Shown: in pieces, positions 45,210 to 57,400 of the stretch
How positions within the stretch are numbered: the first letter of the stretch is position 1
Layout of the letters: the number at the start of each line of letters is the position of its first letter
Assembly (NCBI GenBank): GCA_036362985.1
Contig: JAYGXS010000003.1
Span: forward strand, 35,596,100-35,660,099
DNA length: 64,000 nt
Direction of reading: 5' to 3'
DNA from: Ligula intestinalis
Lineage: Eukaryota > Platyhelminthes > Cestoda > Diphyllobothriidea > Diphyllobothriidae
Translations under genes and position numbers: made by a program
The notes under the pieces: model-generated
What the model saw: the letters and a program-made list of their open reading frames with translations, nothing else
Database searches by the model: none
Told to the model about the DNA's origin: nothing

Positions 45210-46819
45210 GTTCTATCAGCAAAGTGTTTATTTTACATTTTATTAGAATAGTAGCAGCTCAAACTTACGGTCACTGAATAATCTCATCCAGCAATCGATA
45301 CGTTCCAATACCCCCCTTATTTGTAGACACGGTGTAAGGTCTAGACTGAGCCCAGCCGCTGACTTGACCAAAAACTGTTGCCTACGCTTGTCACATACAT
45401 GCCGGTTCCTTAGCCCGCATGATACTGAGACCTCACATCGATGACAATTTCCGTAAGAGAACAAGGAGCACTTCAAACTTGGTTCTCAGTCTCGAGGCCA
45501 AGTTCCCATTCAATTGGCGACATCCTAAGCTATAACCTTAAGGCTGCCGTGATAGTGAGATTATTTATCGCAGGTAAAGGTAACACGAAACTGGCCTCTC
45601 TTCTCATTCCCATCCTGATCTAGTGGAAAAATCAAGCCAGACTGATTAGAAAGGCTGTCAGATTCGGTGGCTTATTTTGCACGAAATTAATGTCCTGCTT
45701 ATCATCCATGTTTTTGGTCGCCGTTTAGTGCTGTCACAACTGAATCCCCCCCTAGAACGTAATATCAGTAGCGTTCAATGTGTGCTGAATTCGAAAAAGA
45801 ACCCTCGATTTTATTTGCTACTGGTGTAATTTTTATAGCCTTGAGTGAACTGTCTGTCACTATCAGACCCTCTTTATACTCGTTGGTAATGTAGGCTTGC
45901 TTATTCCCCTTTCAGGCTGTCAGCGTACGTGTAAGGGGAACGCACCCTTTAGACGGACCTGGAAAGCAGGTCTCACTGAAAGACAACCGAACACGCGCGC
46001 CCTTTTCAAATGAAGGGGACTAATAACCGCCGCCTTCAGTGCTGCTATTTTTATTGTATGCCATATATTTTTTTGTACATTTAAAAAAAATTCATTTTAT
46101 TAAACTCTTCTTGCCATATGGAAAAGGCGTGTCGGTTGATACGCACATAGTATAACGAGTTTATTGGGCGCATTTGGAGTTCCAGCAATATCTTACGGCC
46201 ACTAAAATTCCCCATATAACGTTATTAAGCGGACAATTACGGATAACCAAATAGTCTTCTCTGTAGCCTCCGGCCGGCATTTCTGTGTTCAGTCACCTGA
46301 CAGAACAGATAATATTTTAAAGCCTAGTCACGCACTTCATCCATATGCTGTCGCTACATCGCACAGTTGCGTGAGGTTCGGCTAGCCAGTGGATCCCCCG
46401 GCATTCTCGTCTGCTCTCTGGCAGGTACTCCAGTTCTGAATTTGGTACTTTGCTATGTCCTCAAAACTTAATCGTTAACTTGAAGTAAATAATTTAAACA
46501 GCGCAGACTAAACGTTGATATGAATATTTGGGCTGAAGTCCATCGGCCGTAGCGAGATCACCGCGTAAAATTAATTTAACCGCAGTATTCAGTAAATTCG
46601 CTATCTCATGAAATGTCGACCACAATTCTGAAATGTGTTTTTGATTCAAGAAAATTGCTCAATTGGGGTTGGGATATTGATTACGGTCGGGGTGGCAGCT
46701 TTTGCACGAGCTTTTTTTCTGACAGCCTGCAAAATCATATTCTACTTAATAAGGCTACTTTATTAGTACGCATTTTCACATAGATTTTCAATATCCTTAT
46801 ATATTCAACTATATTTTCA
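45210..46819. other. No supported gene
   Basis: AT-rich intergenic or 3' flank sequence. The small plus-strand frame at 45441-45623 has no motif. ATTGTATGCCATATA and poly-A/T runs near 46060-46100 could mark a transcript end, but nothing decisive is visible. Confidence 0.3.
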
Positions 46820-47240
46820 ATAAAAAAAATGCACAACAATAGTTTCCTTTATACTTGCTTGGTAACAAATTAAGCCTTCAAATGTTATGTCCGAAGAAAG
46901 GGTATTTTTCAGTTTTAAAATGGAATGTTTTTTCATAATATATATTTTCCACTAATTTATTAATATTGTCTTTAAAGTATGAAAAATGATATCCACCCAT
47001 TGAAAATTTTCATTGGAACTATGTGCCATCATACCGTAGAGGAATATGCACTTTTCCTTGGACAGAATATATAGAGCGTATAGTTTGAAAACCTTGAGGT
47101 TAAGTGTGACGGCCGACAGGATGCAAAATTATTCAGTGATATAGAAATCTTTAAACCGAAATCTATCCTTTCGTCAGGCATTCAATTGGAAAAAGGTTTA
47201 AGCTGCCATCAAACGAGTGCAAGAAAGAATATTTTTGTGA
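46820..47240. repeat. Foldback repeat, copy B
   Basis: The left arm (about 46845-46920: CTTGCTTGGTAACA, GAAGAAAGGGTA, TTTTCAGTTTTAAAA) and the inverted right arm (about 47150-47235: TTTAAACCGAAATC, CCTTTCGTCAGGC, GCCATCAAACGAGTGCAAG) enclose a spacer of about 230 bp. The spacer shares GCACTTTTCCTTGG and AGTTTGAAAACCTT with copy A, in the same order. Confidence 0.65.
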
Positions 47241-48742
47241 ATTTAGTCTATAAAGTATAGTTGATTTTAAGGGCATTTAAAAGTAATACTGACAGCACAG
47301 ATACTAGTTAATTGCGCAGGTATGTGTTTCGCCGGTCCCACTGATTAGTCGAATCCTTCGCAGTGTTGAAATCTAGTGAGAGCGCATCGGTGAAACGTGT
47401 GTCTAGGCTTCTAGTTTCTACGTCTTCTGCCAGTATCTTGTATCCTGGATCTGCAATATACAGTTACGTTAATATTACGTGCTTATCACGGTGTGCCTGC
47501 TGGACTTCGGTCCAAATATTCACATCCATTTACTGCCTCCGTCTATAGCTCCTTGTTTAAATGATTTATTCCAAGTTAACGATTAACTTCTGAGAAAATT
47601 CAAAGTAACATTCCGATCCTTGTCTTTGAGCTCCGCCTTCGGGCCTTTGCCTCCGGTCCCATAGCGCTGAGTTATAAGCATCTAAGATTTCTAGGTAAAG
47701 GCAGAGAAAACTAGAACTAGCTGATTCGCTGCCGTACTCAATCCACAAGCTAGATAGACGTGAGATGTTGGTCTGGCTTTTCTCCCTCGTTCGGCTAATT
47801 GTCTCACTGGGTTGGCCGTGAGCTCATGTAACGCACATATCCCTTCCTGCAATTAGAACATAACGGTGAACGCGGCTCCCAGGTGACCGAATATGACCCA
47901 TGGCAGTCTACTAAACTTGTGTTTCTGCATCAAATGTTCACATATTGAGCCCAATTAATCTGAACTCACGTTTAGGGTCTCCAGGTTCTGTTGTTAGCCG
48001 TGGAAGAATTTAACCCAATATTCGAATAACTGGCGTAATTTTTAGAATGTTCTTCAAACCCCTAAAGGGCGCGTTGTCGAGAAAAATCATTTGAGATAGC
48101 AGGAATCGAGGCCTATTTTCAGCCTCGTGCGCAGGTCGAAGTGTGTCAACCAGTACAAGCTGACGAACTTATCAAATTCCGCCATTATGCCCATTACCAG
48201 GTCTAACTTCATGTTTTATGGGGAACAGAATTCCAGGTACCTACCGAAGTGGAGAAGGAGACCGGTCTACCATGCGGAACCTATAGGTGCGCTATCACTG
48301 ATGTATTTTTGATGCCGCACCATTAAGAAAAGGCTCCAGGCCTCGGTATGAGGCCGATAGATTAGGCTGCTGTATAATTTGCATTGACCCGCAAATTACA
48401 ATCGCGATTACACGCTTAGGCGTAAAAGTTGTGGCGGAAATTGCCTTGGGAGGGAATAATTCCAGTGGGCGGACCTAATTGAATATTTAAATCACACTGA
48501 CCTCTGAGTTTTCTTGCTTGACATAAAGGAAGCAACAAAAGAAAACCAAGAATCCGTGTCCTAGTTACCATCGAAAAATAAGAAACGCAGGAAAACTTAT
48601 TGTTCTGGCTGCGTAATTTAAGCGTCTTCAGATCCCTTGTATGCGAAGGCTACTCAAGTCGGGGACTGATTTTGCGGTGCTGGCGATCGTTTGCTGTTGG
48701 GTTTGGTCCTGACTGTTGTGTTTGAGGCGTTCCGCATGGTGA
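47241..48742. other. No supported gene
   Basis: No open frame with a recognisable motif. This is the 3' side of the minus-strand gene that ends at 48743. Confidence 0.35.
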
Positions 48743-49016
48743 TCACCGTCGCACCTGTCCCACCATGGATTGATAAAGTTCATCCAAACACAGTTCTCCC
48801 ACTTGTACGTCAGCTGAGTCTTCTGAGACCTCAGTAATCTCCACCGGTGGCCTCAAGGGTGGACTACACACCCCAACGACGGCGGGAATGGGACAGTCCT
48901 CATCATCGTTGTCAGCAGCCTGAAGTTGAGTGTTGTCAAGGTCCGTTATGGATCGTTGGATTTGTCTGCTCACGCTATTGCCGGCTCCTGGAAGGAGGAT
49001 TCCAGTTATTCGGGCA
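48743..49016 (-). CDS. Terminal exon of an unrecognised gene
   Basis: On the minus strand a clean acceptor (TTTTTCACTTTTTAG) is followed by 90 codons to a TGA. The protein is acidic and low in complexity (ARITGILLPGAGNSV, AADNDDEDCPIPA, EITEVSEDSADVQ, LCLDELYQSM), typical of a regulatory C-terminal tail. Frame and composition differ clearly from the AT-rich surroundings. It may belong with the minus-strand exons at 52.3-53.2 kb, but the exons between were not found. Confidence 0.5.
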
Positions 49017-49799
49017 CTAAAAAGTGAAAAATAGTTGGTGCGGTGGAAAGCTGGGTCGAAACAGCTTTTAATTGCCAATAGGCGACTTGGGTTATGCGTT
49101 TCATTTTGTCACGGATAAAGTTCTTGGTCCAAGAGGCCACAACATACAACGTACATTTTTTGGCACTCATAGGACTTCGTTCTAAAGCACGCGTACGTCA
49201 TTTAACATCATACGCTTTCGCGGAAATTTACCTATTAGGCAGCCATTTACGGCTTCAAATAGGGCTGGACCGTTGTTGAGCAAGTGAATGTTAAGTGTAA
49301 ACAGTCAAGACGTACGGTTAGTGACCTATCTTATTCACAATCATGGTTGAAATTGGAATTGGTAGTTAAGTGTATCTTTGGTTTTGTTTTGACTCCTTTG
49401 AGTGGATTTAATGCGCAGAAAGCTATGGTTTTGGCAAAATTAGAGGTTGCTCGATATCCAATAATTTTTTAATGTTATTTAATATAAAAGAACCAAACCT
49501 TTTGGCGTTTCCCCTTGTGCTATATGAGAACCTCAATATAAGCACGATACTTTTAAAATGAATTCCTTCTAGAACCAGAACATCTACTCTTAATTTAATG
49601 AAAATCAGATGAAAGCAAGTGTAAGTTACCACACTGTTTTTTAGAAACAAGAAAAAATAAAGTTGTAAAAACTATTTTTTGTCCAGTTCTGAAGTTTTTT
49701 GCCCCAAAAGGCGTTACTAACCTTGTCTGACCGTGTTTTGTTTCACCGAATCGAAGATACCTAGGCTGTTCGATATTTTTTCCAGATTTTGCTATATCG

Positions 49800-51515
49800 G
49801 TTAATACTGGTTTGCGAGTGATTTGCAATATTTTGCAAATTTCGAAATTTTGCTTTCGATAATGTCCATACTTTTATTGTGTATTTCGGTTGTCGGCATA
49901 CGGCCATGCACTTAACTGTCCGTACAGCGTCTTTCAGTTCCTGCGTTTGCTTTTTGCGTGAAGCTGAACTGTCTGAACTGTCTTATGTAAAGGGGCACCA
50001 AGAGGAGCGATTTCACAAACCAATCACGGCTTGTTAGACGATGATAAATGAGTTCGCTATACCGAAAATCTTTGTCGGTGAGCTGCACACCCTGGCAATA
50101 GCCACCCAACCAACAGCTCAACTGGCCTTTTGGCCGACCATCTAAGTACACTATGACAACTGCTGCAAGCAAAATGCCGCAATTTGCGAAAGACTGGTAA
50201 TCACTTGCAAGCCAACATGAAGTAGAATTGCAAAACTTATTATCGTGCAATCTAATTTCAAGTCTTTCCAGCCATCTCAGGATGCCGGCTTTTGAATAAA
50301 ACTTCATTCTGACCGCTTATAAAAGGAAGATTTAAAAAAAGGCTTCTTCAATGGTTTGTATTTTATCATTGATTTTTACTGCCTGTATAAATGCAAAAAT
50401 ATTTTACAGAAAACACGCACGAAAATATCCTTTCTTGTATTCGTTTGGTTGTAAATTACACTTTTTTTAAATTTTATACCTAAAGAAAGGGCATCTTCTG
50501 GTTTTAAAAGATTTCTAAATTGCCGAATAATTTTGAAGTTTACCGACTGCTACACCTGAATTCAAAGTTCCCAAGCTGCATGCTGTGTACATTCTTTTTA
50601 AGGAAAAAATGGTTTTGCCTACCGTTTTGAGAAGAGGTCACATATTTCTCATAAAACTTGCAATAGATGTGGATCAGTCTGCATACGATATAGGCAGCAT
50701 TAATAAATTAATGGATACAATCTTTTATGAATGAACACTACAGTCATAAAAATCTCGTGAGTAGATATTTTCCTAAAACCGAAGGATACTCTTTCTTTAA
50801 GAATAAAATTTAAAGGAGGCATAGTTTACTACCAAACGGGTACAAGAAAAACTATCATCGTGCATATTTTCTGTAAAATGTATTTGAATTTAAAAGCAAC
50901 GTTTCCCAGGTGCAAATTTAAAGATCGCAATAACAGCAAGATCTATTGGATCCATGGCATTTCGAGAGAGCTCTTTAGTTGCTGCCTCTCATTGCATAAC
51001 GTGAATCACATAAGAGAAAATACTAATTGAATTCATACAAAAAAATCGATGCATGCACAAGGTTATAAGAAGTGGCCAAGAGGATAATCAATAACATAAG
51101 AAGTTTAAACGCTATGGTCAGCAAAAAACGAGGAAAGACGTCTGAGGTAACAATTTGGGAGGGGAATATGTAAACAGGGAGCCAATGTTACCAAGGCAGA
51201 GTTAGGTTGACTACGTGCACCAACTGTCGGATTTGAACCGCCGTATATAGGCTGTTATTGCTATCTTTATATTTGAATTCATACAGGCAGCCAAAATCAA
51301 TGGTAAAAATAAATAATATTTGAGTAGCCATTTTTTTCAGAATCTACATTTTATAAGCAGCCAGAAAAAAAACTGATTAAAAAGCCGGCATCCTGACTTG
51401 ACTGAGCAGACTTGATATTAGACTGCGAGGTAATCAGTAATTCAACCCTACTTAATGCAGGTTTGTGAGTTATTACTATTCTTTCGCAAATTGCGGCATT
51501 TTGCTTGCAGCACTC
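49800..51515. repeat. Foldback repeat, copy C (large inverted repeat)
   Basis: The left arm (about 50162-50512) is the inverse of the right arm (50768-50890 and 51270-51512). Near-perfect inner and outer blocks include the 30 nt around 50162-50191 and 51481-51510. The right arm is split by a 379 bp insertion at 50891-51269; without it the arms pair over about 350 bp. A further direct relative of the outer block is at 49805-49862. The minus-strand open frame at 49912-50307 lies in the left arm and has no motif I know. Confidence 0.7.
50891..51269 (-). mobile_element. Short interspersed element with 10 bp duplication
   Basis: TATTTGAATT is present directly before (50881-50890) and after (51270-51279) this 379 bp block, and the block is absent from the opposite arm of the palindrome, so it is an insertion with a target-site duplication. 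On the minus strand GGTTCAAATCC (about 51230-51240) is a perfect Pol III B box close to the 5' end. No coding sequence. It is most likely a SINE. No hammerhead motif was seen. Confidence 0.65.
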
Positions 51516-51767
51516 ACCATTCTGTAAGCATTTCGGACGATCCGGGCTACGCTGCCGGAGTCAGAATGTGTTGGGAGGAACACCATTTAAAGTCGTCCAG
51601 TATCTCTTGGTGGACGGAAATGTCCACCATTACAACATGTTTATACCGGTTTTCGATGATGTTGTCGACGTACACACCAGTGCTTGAGTGCACGTTTTCA
51701 CTTCTCTGCGGAAAACAAGCCCGCGAATATATATATATAAGTCGGTATTCTTTCTCCATAGTGAATG

Positions 51768-52200
51768 CGGGAGAGGTATCGCAGGGGGTTAAGTGAGTTA
51801 AACCATGCAACTGCAATCTTCAGACCATGACTACTTAGTGGAGAAGAGAAGACGTCAAAGGCCAGAGTAGACGGAAGAGTTAATTGTGTACACAACGGAG
51901 AGGAGAGTAGAATAGAGTAGATTGACTCGGCGAGCCTATGACCGGAAGGGAGCCAGTCACAGTCCAAGTGCCGTTTTCAGCAGCAGGCAGCAGCGAGAAC
52001 AGCATTGTCTGGCTGCCTCAAAGGTTATCGGCCGGAAAGGCTGCATCGACCAAGGCGTGCCTGCGTCCTATTCGCCGGTGGGAAAGGCTAGGCTTTGAGG
52101 GACCCGATTGGCTGTTTCCGAGTGCAGGAGTGCTAGTTAGCAGCGGCGGGCGTTCCGACATGCTAGCCTATGTGGTGGGAGTCACCACAGCGGCACTGCA
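51768..52200 (-). repeat. Solo LTR related to the TRIM-like element
   Basis: Aligns in order and orientation with the 479 bp LTRs at 8297 and 9428: AGGTATCGCAGG/AGGTACTAAGG, GCAATCTTCAGACC/ACAATCTTCCAGACC, TACTTAG, AGAGTAGACGGAA, CCTATTCGCC/CTCATTCGTCGCC and GATTGGCTG near the end. No second LTR or interior is nearby, so it is a diverged solo LTR. The ORFs predicted across it are not genes. Confidence 0.65.
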
Positions 52201-52323
52201 TAAATGCTGGAAGTTAAACTTACAATGTTTTTCGGTTATTTATATGCCTCAAAAGGGCATAAGGGTAGGATAAGATGGGCTTCTACCAAGCAGGCATCTT
52301 ATTTTAAGGAAACACCGACTTAC

Positions 52324-52650
52324 CAGTGTTGGCGTGAATTTCCGCGAAGCAGGGACGCTTCGCGAATTTCTAGGGATATCTGCCGAATGAGAGGATTACT
52401 GATCTTGGAATAACTAAAGGAAGAAGAGGAGGAACTGGAGGGCGAGGGTGAGGCGGAGCTCTCCTGTTTTTCCTCCACAGCCAACCTCGACCTGTGCTGG
52501 CCATTACTGGCAGCTTCTTTCTCCTCGTCTGTTGTCAGGTTGATACCACTGTCACTGTCGTTGACGCTGGAGGCGCGGCTGGAAGTCGACAGGACCTCGT
52601 GTGTGTCAGACGGAAACACTGTATAGTCGGTCAGAGTTACTCTCGGTATA
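52324..52650 (-). CDS. Internal exon, Ser-rich, unrecognised gene
   Basis: The minus-strand frame is flanked by a strong acceptor (poly-T then TATCACTGCAG at 52651) and the donor GTAAGT at 52318-52323. It reads VTLTDYTVFPSDTHEV, then a Ser-rich stretch (STSSRASSVNDSDSG, SPSPSSSSSSSF) and NPLIRQISLEIREASLL. A second acceptor at 52619 in the same frame is possible. Low-complexity Ser runs suggest a disordered linker. Confidence 0.5.
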
Positions 52651-52722
52651 CTGCAGTGATAGGTAAAAAAAAACCAAACTCGTGTTATGCGAGAAAAAGT
52701 TTGCAGTGCAAAGGTAAGTTAC

Positions 52723-52858
52723 TTTAGAATTTAATTCGCCATGAAAGTGGAAGTTGAGACAAGAATTATTGTTAATAGCAAGCGCTGAGGCCGTAGTCTG
52801 TACCAGTGCCCCGACCGATGCAGCTTCTAAGTCAGCCAAATCAAAAGGGCAGATTAAT
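52723..52858 (-). CDS. Internal exon, unrecognised gene
   Basis: The minus-strand acceptor CATCCTTTTTGTGCTCCAG is followed by 45 codons open in only one frame (CPFDLADLEAASVGALVQ, FHFHGELNSK) and the donor GTAACT. Its end phase does not match the next exon at 52650 or 52618, so the junction is unresolved. Confidence 0.45.
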
Positions 52859-52922
52859 CTGGAGCACAAAAAGGATGTAGGAGCCTGCTCCCCCCAGCGC
52901 TGCCATGATCACTCATTCTGCC

Positions 52923-52932
52923 NNNNNNNNNN
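52923..52932. other. Assembly gap (10 N)
   Basis: Ten N characters of presumably unknown true length, lying at the 3' edge of a coding exon. Confidence 0.99.
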
Positions 52933-53139
52933 TGCCTTGATTTGGGGAAGCCTTCTGTAGTCGACGCTATAACTTGCGACAAGTATTCCTCGTTGGAAAT
53001 AAAATTGCTCTTGAAGACTAAATGACTCTCCGAATTGCTAAGCTGAAGGAGTAACCTGCCAGTTAGTTGTGCGATTTGTGGCATGCCAGCGATAGCAGCA
53101 ACATGGAACGCACACTGCATCAATGACTTCGCCATTTTG
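52933..53139 (-). CDS. Exon cut by assembly gap, unrecognised gene
   Basis: On the minus strand an ATG at about 53137 in the context AAAATGG opens a frame MAKSLMQCAFHVAAIAGMPQ, IAQLTGRLLLQLSNSE, EEYLSQVIASTTEGFPKSR that runs into the gap. It is helical and Leu-rich. It could be the first coding exon or an internal exon; the nearby GTAAGC (53150-53155) is a donor for a possible upstream exon. The end of the exon is lost in the gap. Confidence 0.45.
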
Positions 53140-53639
53140 GCCCGTTTCACAGCAAGGCTTACCTGCGCACGTACAATGGGTACTTTTCAGTCTGTTTCAA
53201 GCGCTAAACCGACTATCTGAGGGATTACATAATTCTAGATAATTCGATACATTCGGTCAAAGAGAGCTGCTGACCTGTTAAATCTGTTCAACAATCTGGT
53301 CGTACGCCAGCCCAAAACAAATTCGAATTGGGTCACTAGATCTTCAAATGATCGAATGCTAGAGGAAACGCCTAAATTCGAAAGCCAAGTAAAAGGTACC
53401 ATAAGTTAGTGGAAATGTTAGCAAAGCAACAATTTTATACAGTGGGGATGTGAATAACTGAAGGTGGAAATGGCTTATATGCACTTCCACCGGCGGGGCA
53501 CGCACACCGGAACAACTCATAATACCAGCAGGTTTTTGCTCAATTCCAGGAAAATTAGAGTTAGGGTTACAGTTAAGGTTCGCCTTAGGACGAGATCTTT
53601 CGAAAAAGAAGCGATCAGTGGAACAAGAGGTTTATTGTC

Positions 53640-54425
53640 CTGACGTTTCGGATTCCCTCGGGAATTCTTAACCATAGGTAATGGTAGAAGAGTGTGAGAC
53701 ATGCGCAGATAAGGGTGATACGTGTACAGATTGCACGGTATTTATAGTTCCGGAGTAATCGCCCGGTTTCTCCGACGTAGCTGCTTTGTCCACAACTGCA
53801 CCAGTTTCGGTAAACGACTCCAGCCATTTCCTGTCGTGGCAGTGGGTCTTTCGGCCTCATGACCCGGCGCCTAATGGTTGCTTCTGGCCTGTGCGCATCT
53901 CCAACCCCAAGTGGGGTGAGTAGACGGCTGACAGATTCCGAAACATTCTTCACTTGCAAAAGAGCTCGCCAAACGTTTGGACCAGCTGGACGTGGCCTCT
54001 TCTCTCGTTTGCGTGTGCATTGATTTAAACAAATTGCGCGGGTAACCATTTGCTCTCAGTAGCCATCGAACATATTTTAATTCTGCAACTTTTTCGTCCG
54101 CTTCGATGCAATGCGTTTCAACGCGCCGGAAAAGCGCTCTAACGCAGCTGCTTTTGTGACCGATTGGATGGTTGCTGTTGTAGTTCAGGACTTGCACAGT
54201 GTAGGTTGCTTTCCTGAACACTTTAGTCTTCAGGCCACCATCGTCTTTGCGGCAAACTAGGACATCCAGGATGGCCAGTTGGTTGTTTTCTTCTTCTTCC
54301 AGCGTAATTTGCATGTCCGGGATCTTTAGGCTTACTGGAATTTGACACAAAGTCACCTGTACTATGTGGAGCGTTCTTGTTCTTGTGTCCTGCAGGGGTA
54401 GGTGTGTGTGGTTAGGGGGTGACAT
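53640..54425 (-). pseudogene. Penelope-like element with GIY-YIG endonuclease
   Basis: The minus-strand 3' half of a Penelope-like retroelement. 54350 down: ITLEEEENNQLAILDVLVCRKD, KVFRKATYTVQVLNYNSNHPI, SSCVRALFRRVETHC and VRWLLRANGYPRN, the conserved RT C-terminal block. After a frameshift near 53960, the endonuclease domain has GVVYRNWCSCGQSSYVGETGR, the GIY-YIG core with its Cys residues (53770-53830), then ends abruptly. Such elements reverse-transcribe RNA at a nicked target. The RT catalytic core is missing and the frame is broken. Confidence 0.8.
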
Positions 54426-57400
54426 CTAGGTGGTTCTGATCCCACTGACTCCCCCAACTAACACCGCTGTTTTCGACAACGTTAAGCGTTCGAGGATAAA
54501 TGGTGTTCTTAATTCATTAATCGGGCTTCTTATGAAAAAATCTAGCTTATTAATCCCCAGAATGCATGATATGCGGCTCTGGAAGTAATGCAAGATGGCC
54601 TTCTAAACACAAAAAAAGGATGGGCATGGTTAAACTGTCTACAGGAACTATTAGAGGCCGGTGCCAGTTGAGCGCGACCGCACCTTTCTGTCCAACATCG
54701 AAGCTTCCGGGTTACAGTATCAGGACAAGCCACGTGTCCACTGCTCTTGCAAATCCCACAAATTCATTTGAACAGCCTACTAAAAATGCTCAAGCCATTA
54801 CTGCCTGACCTGCCTTTAGACGCTCGAACGCGTCTAGGGCAGACAAACGGCTTCACATCAGCGATGACAATGCGCAGTTGTGAATATGGTCATTTGGCGT
54901 TGTTATGGCAGCTTAAATGCAAGGTAAGTAGCCTTTCACTGCAAGATCTGTCTGGTGAGGTTTTTTTTATTCGGCCATTGATGAACCTCTAATTCATAGG
55001 AAGACTTAGCGGGAATTTTGGGCTATTTTTGGTAGGATTATGTGTCCTGGTGTTAGGGAGGTTTTTGCTGTAGAAGTTTATTGTGGGATAGCCAAGCCAA
55101 CAGACGTGTAGGCTCTCTGCGCGCTCTAAGTGGAAGAATTACAAGTATTAGCTGAGTCAGGTGTACAGATTTATAGGAGTGACAGAACACTATAGTCCCA
55201 GTTGACTGCTGTAATCTGTAAGGCTCCAGCAGAAACATTCATTAAAATGTGAGCTTGAATCGTGCTTGATCTAATGGACAAGACTGGCCTTGGTTTTCGT
55301 GCCCTTGCTACATATACTTGAAACGGCATTAAAGTATTCACTCCTGAGTCGCTAGAATTAAGCAGTCAGTCAAGGCCGACGGAAGGTTTGGGGAAACGTT
55401 TGAATCTATGACGATCAACGATTGGGTTGCCAACGCACCTTTTTCGGACTCTATTCGGCAATATTTAAATTTGAACTGACTAATATCGCCAAAGACCTCT
55501 CTTTAATGAGTGATCATCAACTGTACGGAAGCAGAAATTATTTGTTATAAAAACGGAACTATTAATCGACCAAAGTTTGCCTTTGGTGTTGTATGACTGC
55601 AGAAAGTGCAAGCATTTACAAATCATTGATGGCCAAATAAAAATTACTATCCTTGTAAGTATTTTGTAGGAATCATACGAGACGCTCCCCGAAACGTTGC
55701 CATTTCTGGAGGACTAGGAGCTCAGTTTGTGCGCCTGTTTTTGAAACAAAATGAAGAATCAAAGTTTGTGAGCGTACACTTACGAAAAAGATAGCCTCGG
55801 CATTTTGGTAACAATGGTGTCAGAAAGTAAACCAACACAGTCTAACTCTCTTTCAATTTTTTAGTAAATAACTGTTGACTTGCTGAAACCACAACAACTT
55901 TTTGAGGAGCGGAAGCATTTGACAGGACAGATGGACGTAGGAATGAAATTATTCAACGTCACAAAGCCTTTAAAGCAAAACTATTGCGTTGTTATTTTTA
56001 TTAACATGATAATTTCAGAAATAAATGTGTCGGGTCCTAAGGTGAAGTTCGATGATTTCGGTATAGATGCCAATTTACGTAGTTCGTCAACCAGCCCGTT
56101 TTACAGGACCAAATTCTCGAAGAAATGTCAAAATCAAGCACCAAAGGGAATTGAGAGGGCTTCTTGACCCTAAAGGGTCCTGTGCTCACACCAAAACATA
56201 TAGAACTCGGCACCACTGTCATCAGGCTCAAAGTTTATGCTCAAAATGTTATAAAAATATAAGAAAGTTAAAAAAATCGGCAAAACCTGACCCACTAAGG
56301 CCGACTTGGTTTCCATGCGAGTACTGTCTGCGACAGCTAAAGTTGCGCCGACCATTAACCATGGCAGGTTGTTGATCTCGTGGTAAATGTCCGGTGCTGG
56401 ATACCCTTGGCTGCTGACTGCGTGATCTGGCGAATTTGGTTGAGTAAATGCATTCTTCCACATTTTGCTTGCACTATTCAGACGAATGAGAAGATTTGCG
56501 TTTATTGTCATGAAGATTTATCGAATAAATATCGATAGATAGAAGAAAGAAATTGGTAGGAACAAATGCTGGAATTGGTGGCACCTAGCCGTATAGAGGC
56601 TTTTCGGTGAAATAAGATAATTGCAATGCAGAAAGTTCTATATGGCCTCTGCCGAAACACATACATGCTTGTTTACACGGAATGTCAGTTCGTTCAGTAC
56701 AAGCAGGCCCAAATTAATAGGAGATTAAAAGGCATTTTGTGGCATTCTTGTGAATGGACCGTTACACTGTAGTGACCCAATTCCGAGTGCATCTTTCAAC
56801 CTCTCGCTTCTCGCGACTGCTTGCACGTGCGCACCAGTGTCTACTGACCACAATCCTGTCTAGCTAATCATCCCCTCGGGGCCGACACACAGCCTCATTG
56901 GAGGGCTTACGATGACTCCTGCACGCTCATACTTCAGACGTTGCCCTCGCGACTGCGAACGGACGCTCGTCCTGCTGTCAATTTTCTCTAACATATTCTT
57001 AACTACTTCTGTACAGAATATACTAATCCTTCCACCTGACCGCCCACTTCCTCTCCTCTCACGTGGAACCTGGCCGGAAAATCGCAGCGGCAATAGCACT
57101 CCCTTAGTGACTTAAGCTCCAAAAACTGGAAATGACGTATTGTTGCTCAAATGGGAAGAACTAATTGAAAGTGGTGGTAAGGATAGTTTATAGGAATCAC
57201 TGAAGTATCACATAACCCCAGCTTTTTGTTTTACGGGACTGATGGTAAAAAGAAAGCCTTTTGTTTCGCATTTAAAGGCAGCATCTCCACAGACTCAAAT
57301 TTCTGAATAGGAAACAGGAATAAGAACTAAAGAACAGCTCCTATATTAATAATATATGTCTATTGTATCTAAGTATCTATGCATCTGCTATGTAAATAGT

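Noticed and set aside
52933..53139. ANAPC5 (APC5) fragment
   Set aside because: A helical Leu-rich resemblance only; no diagnostic motif.
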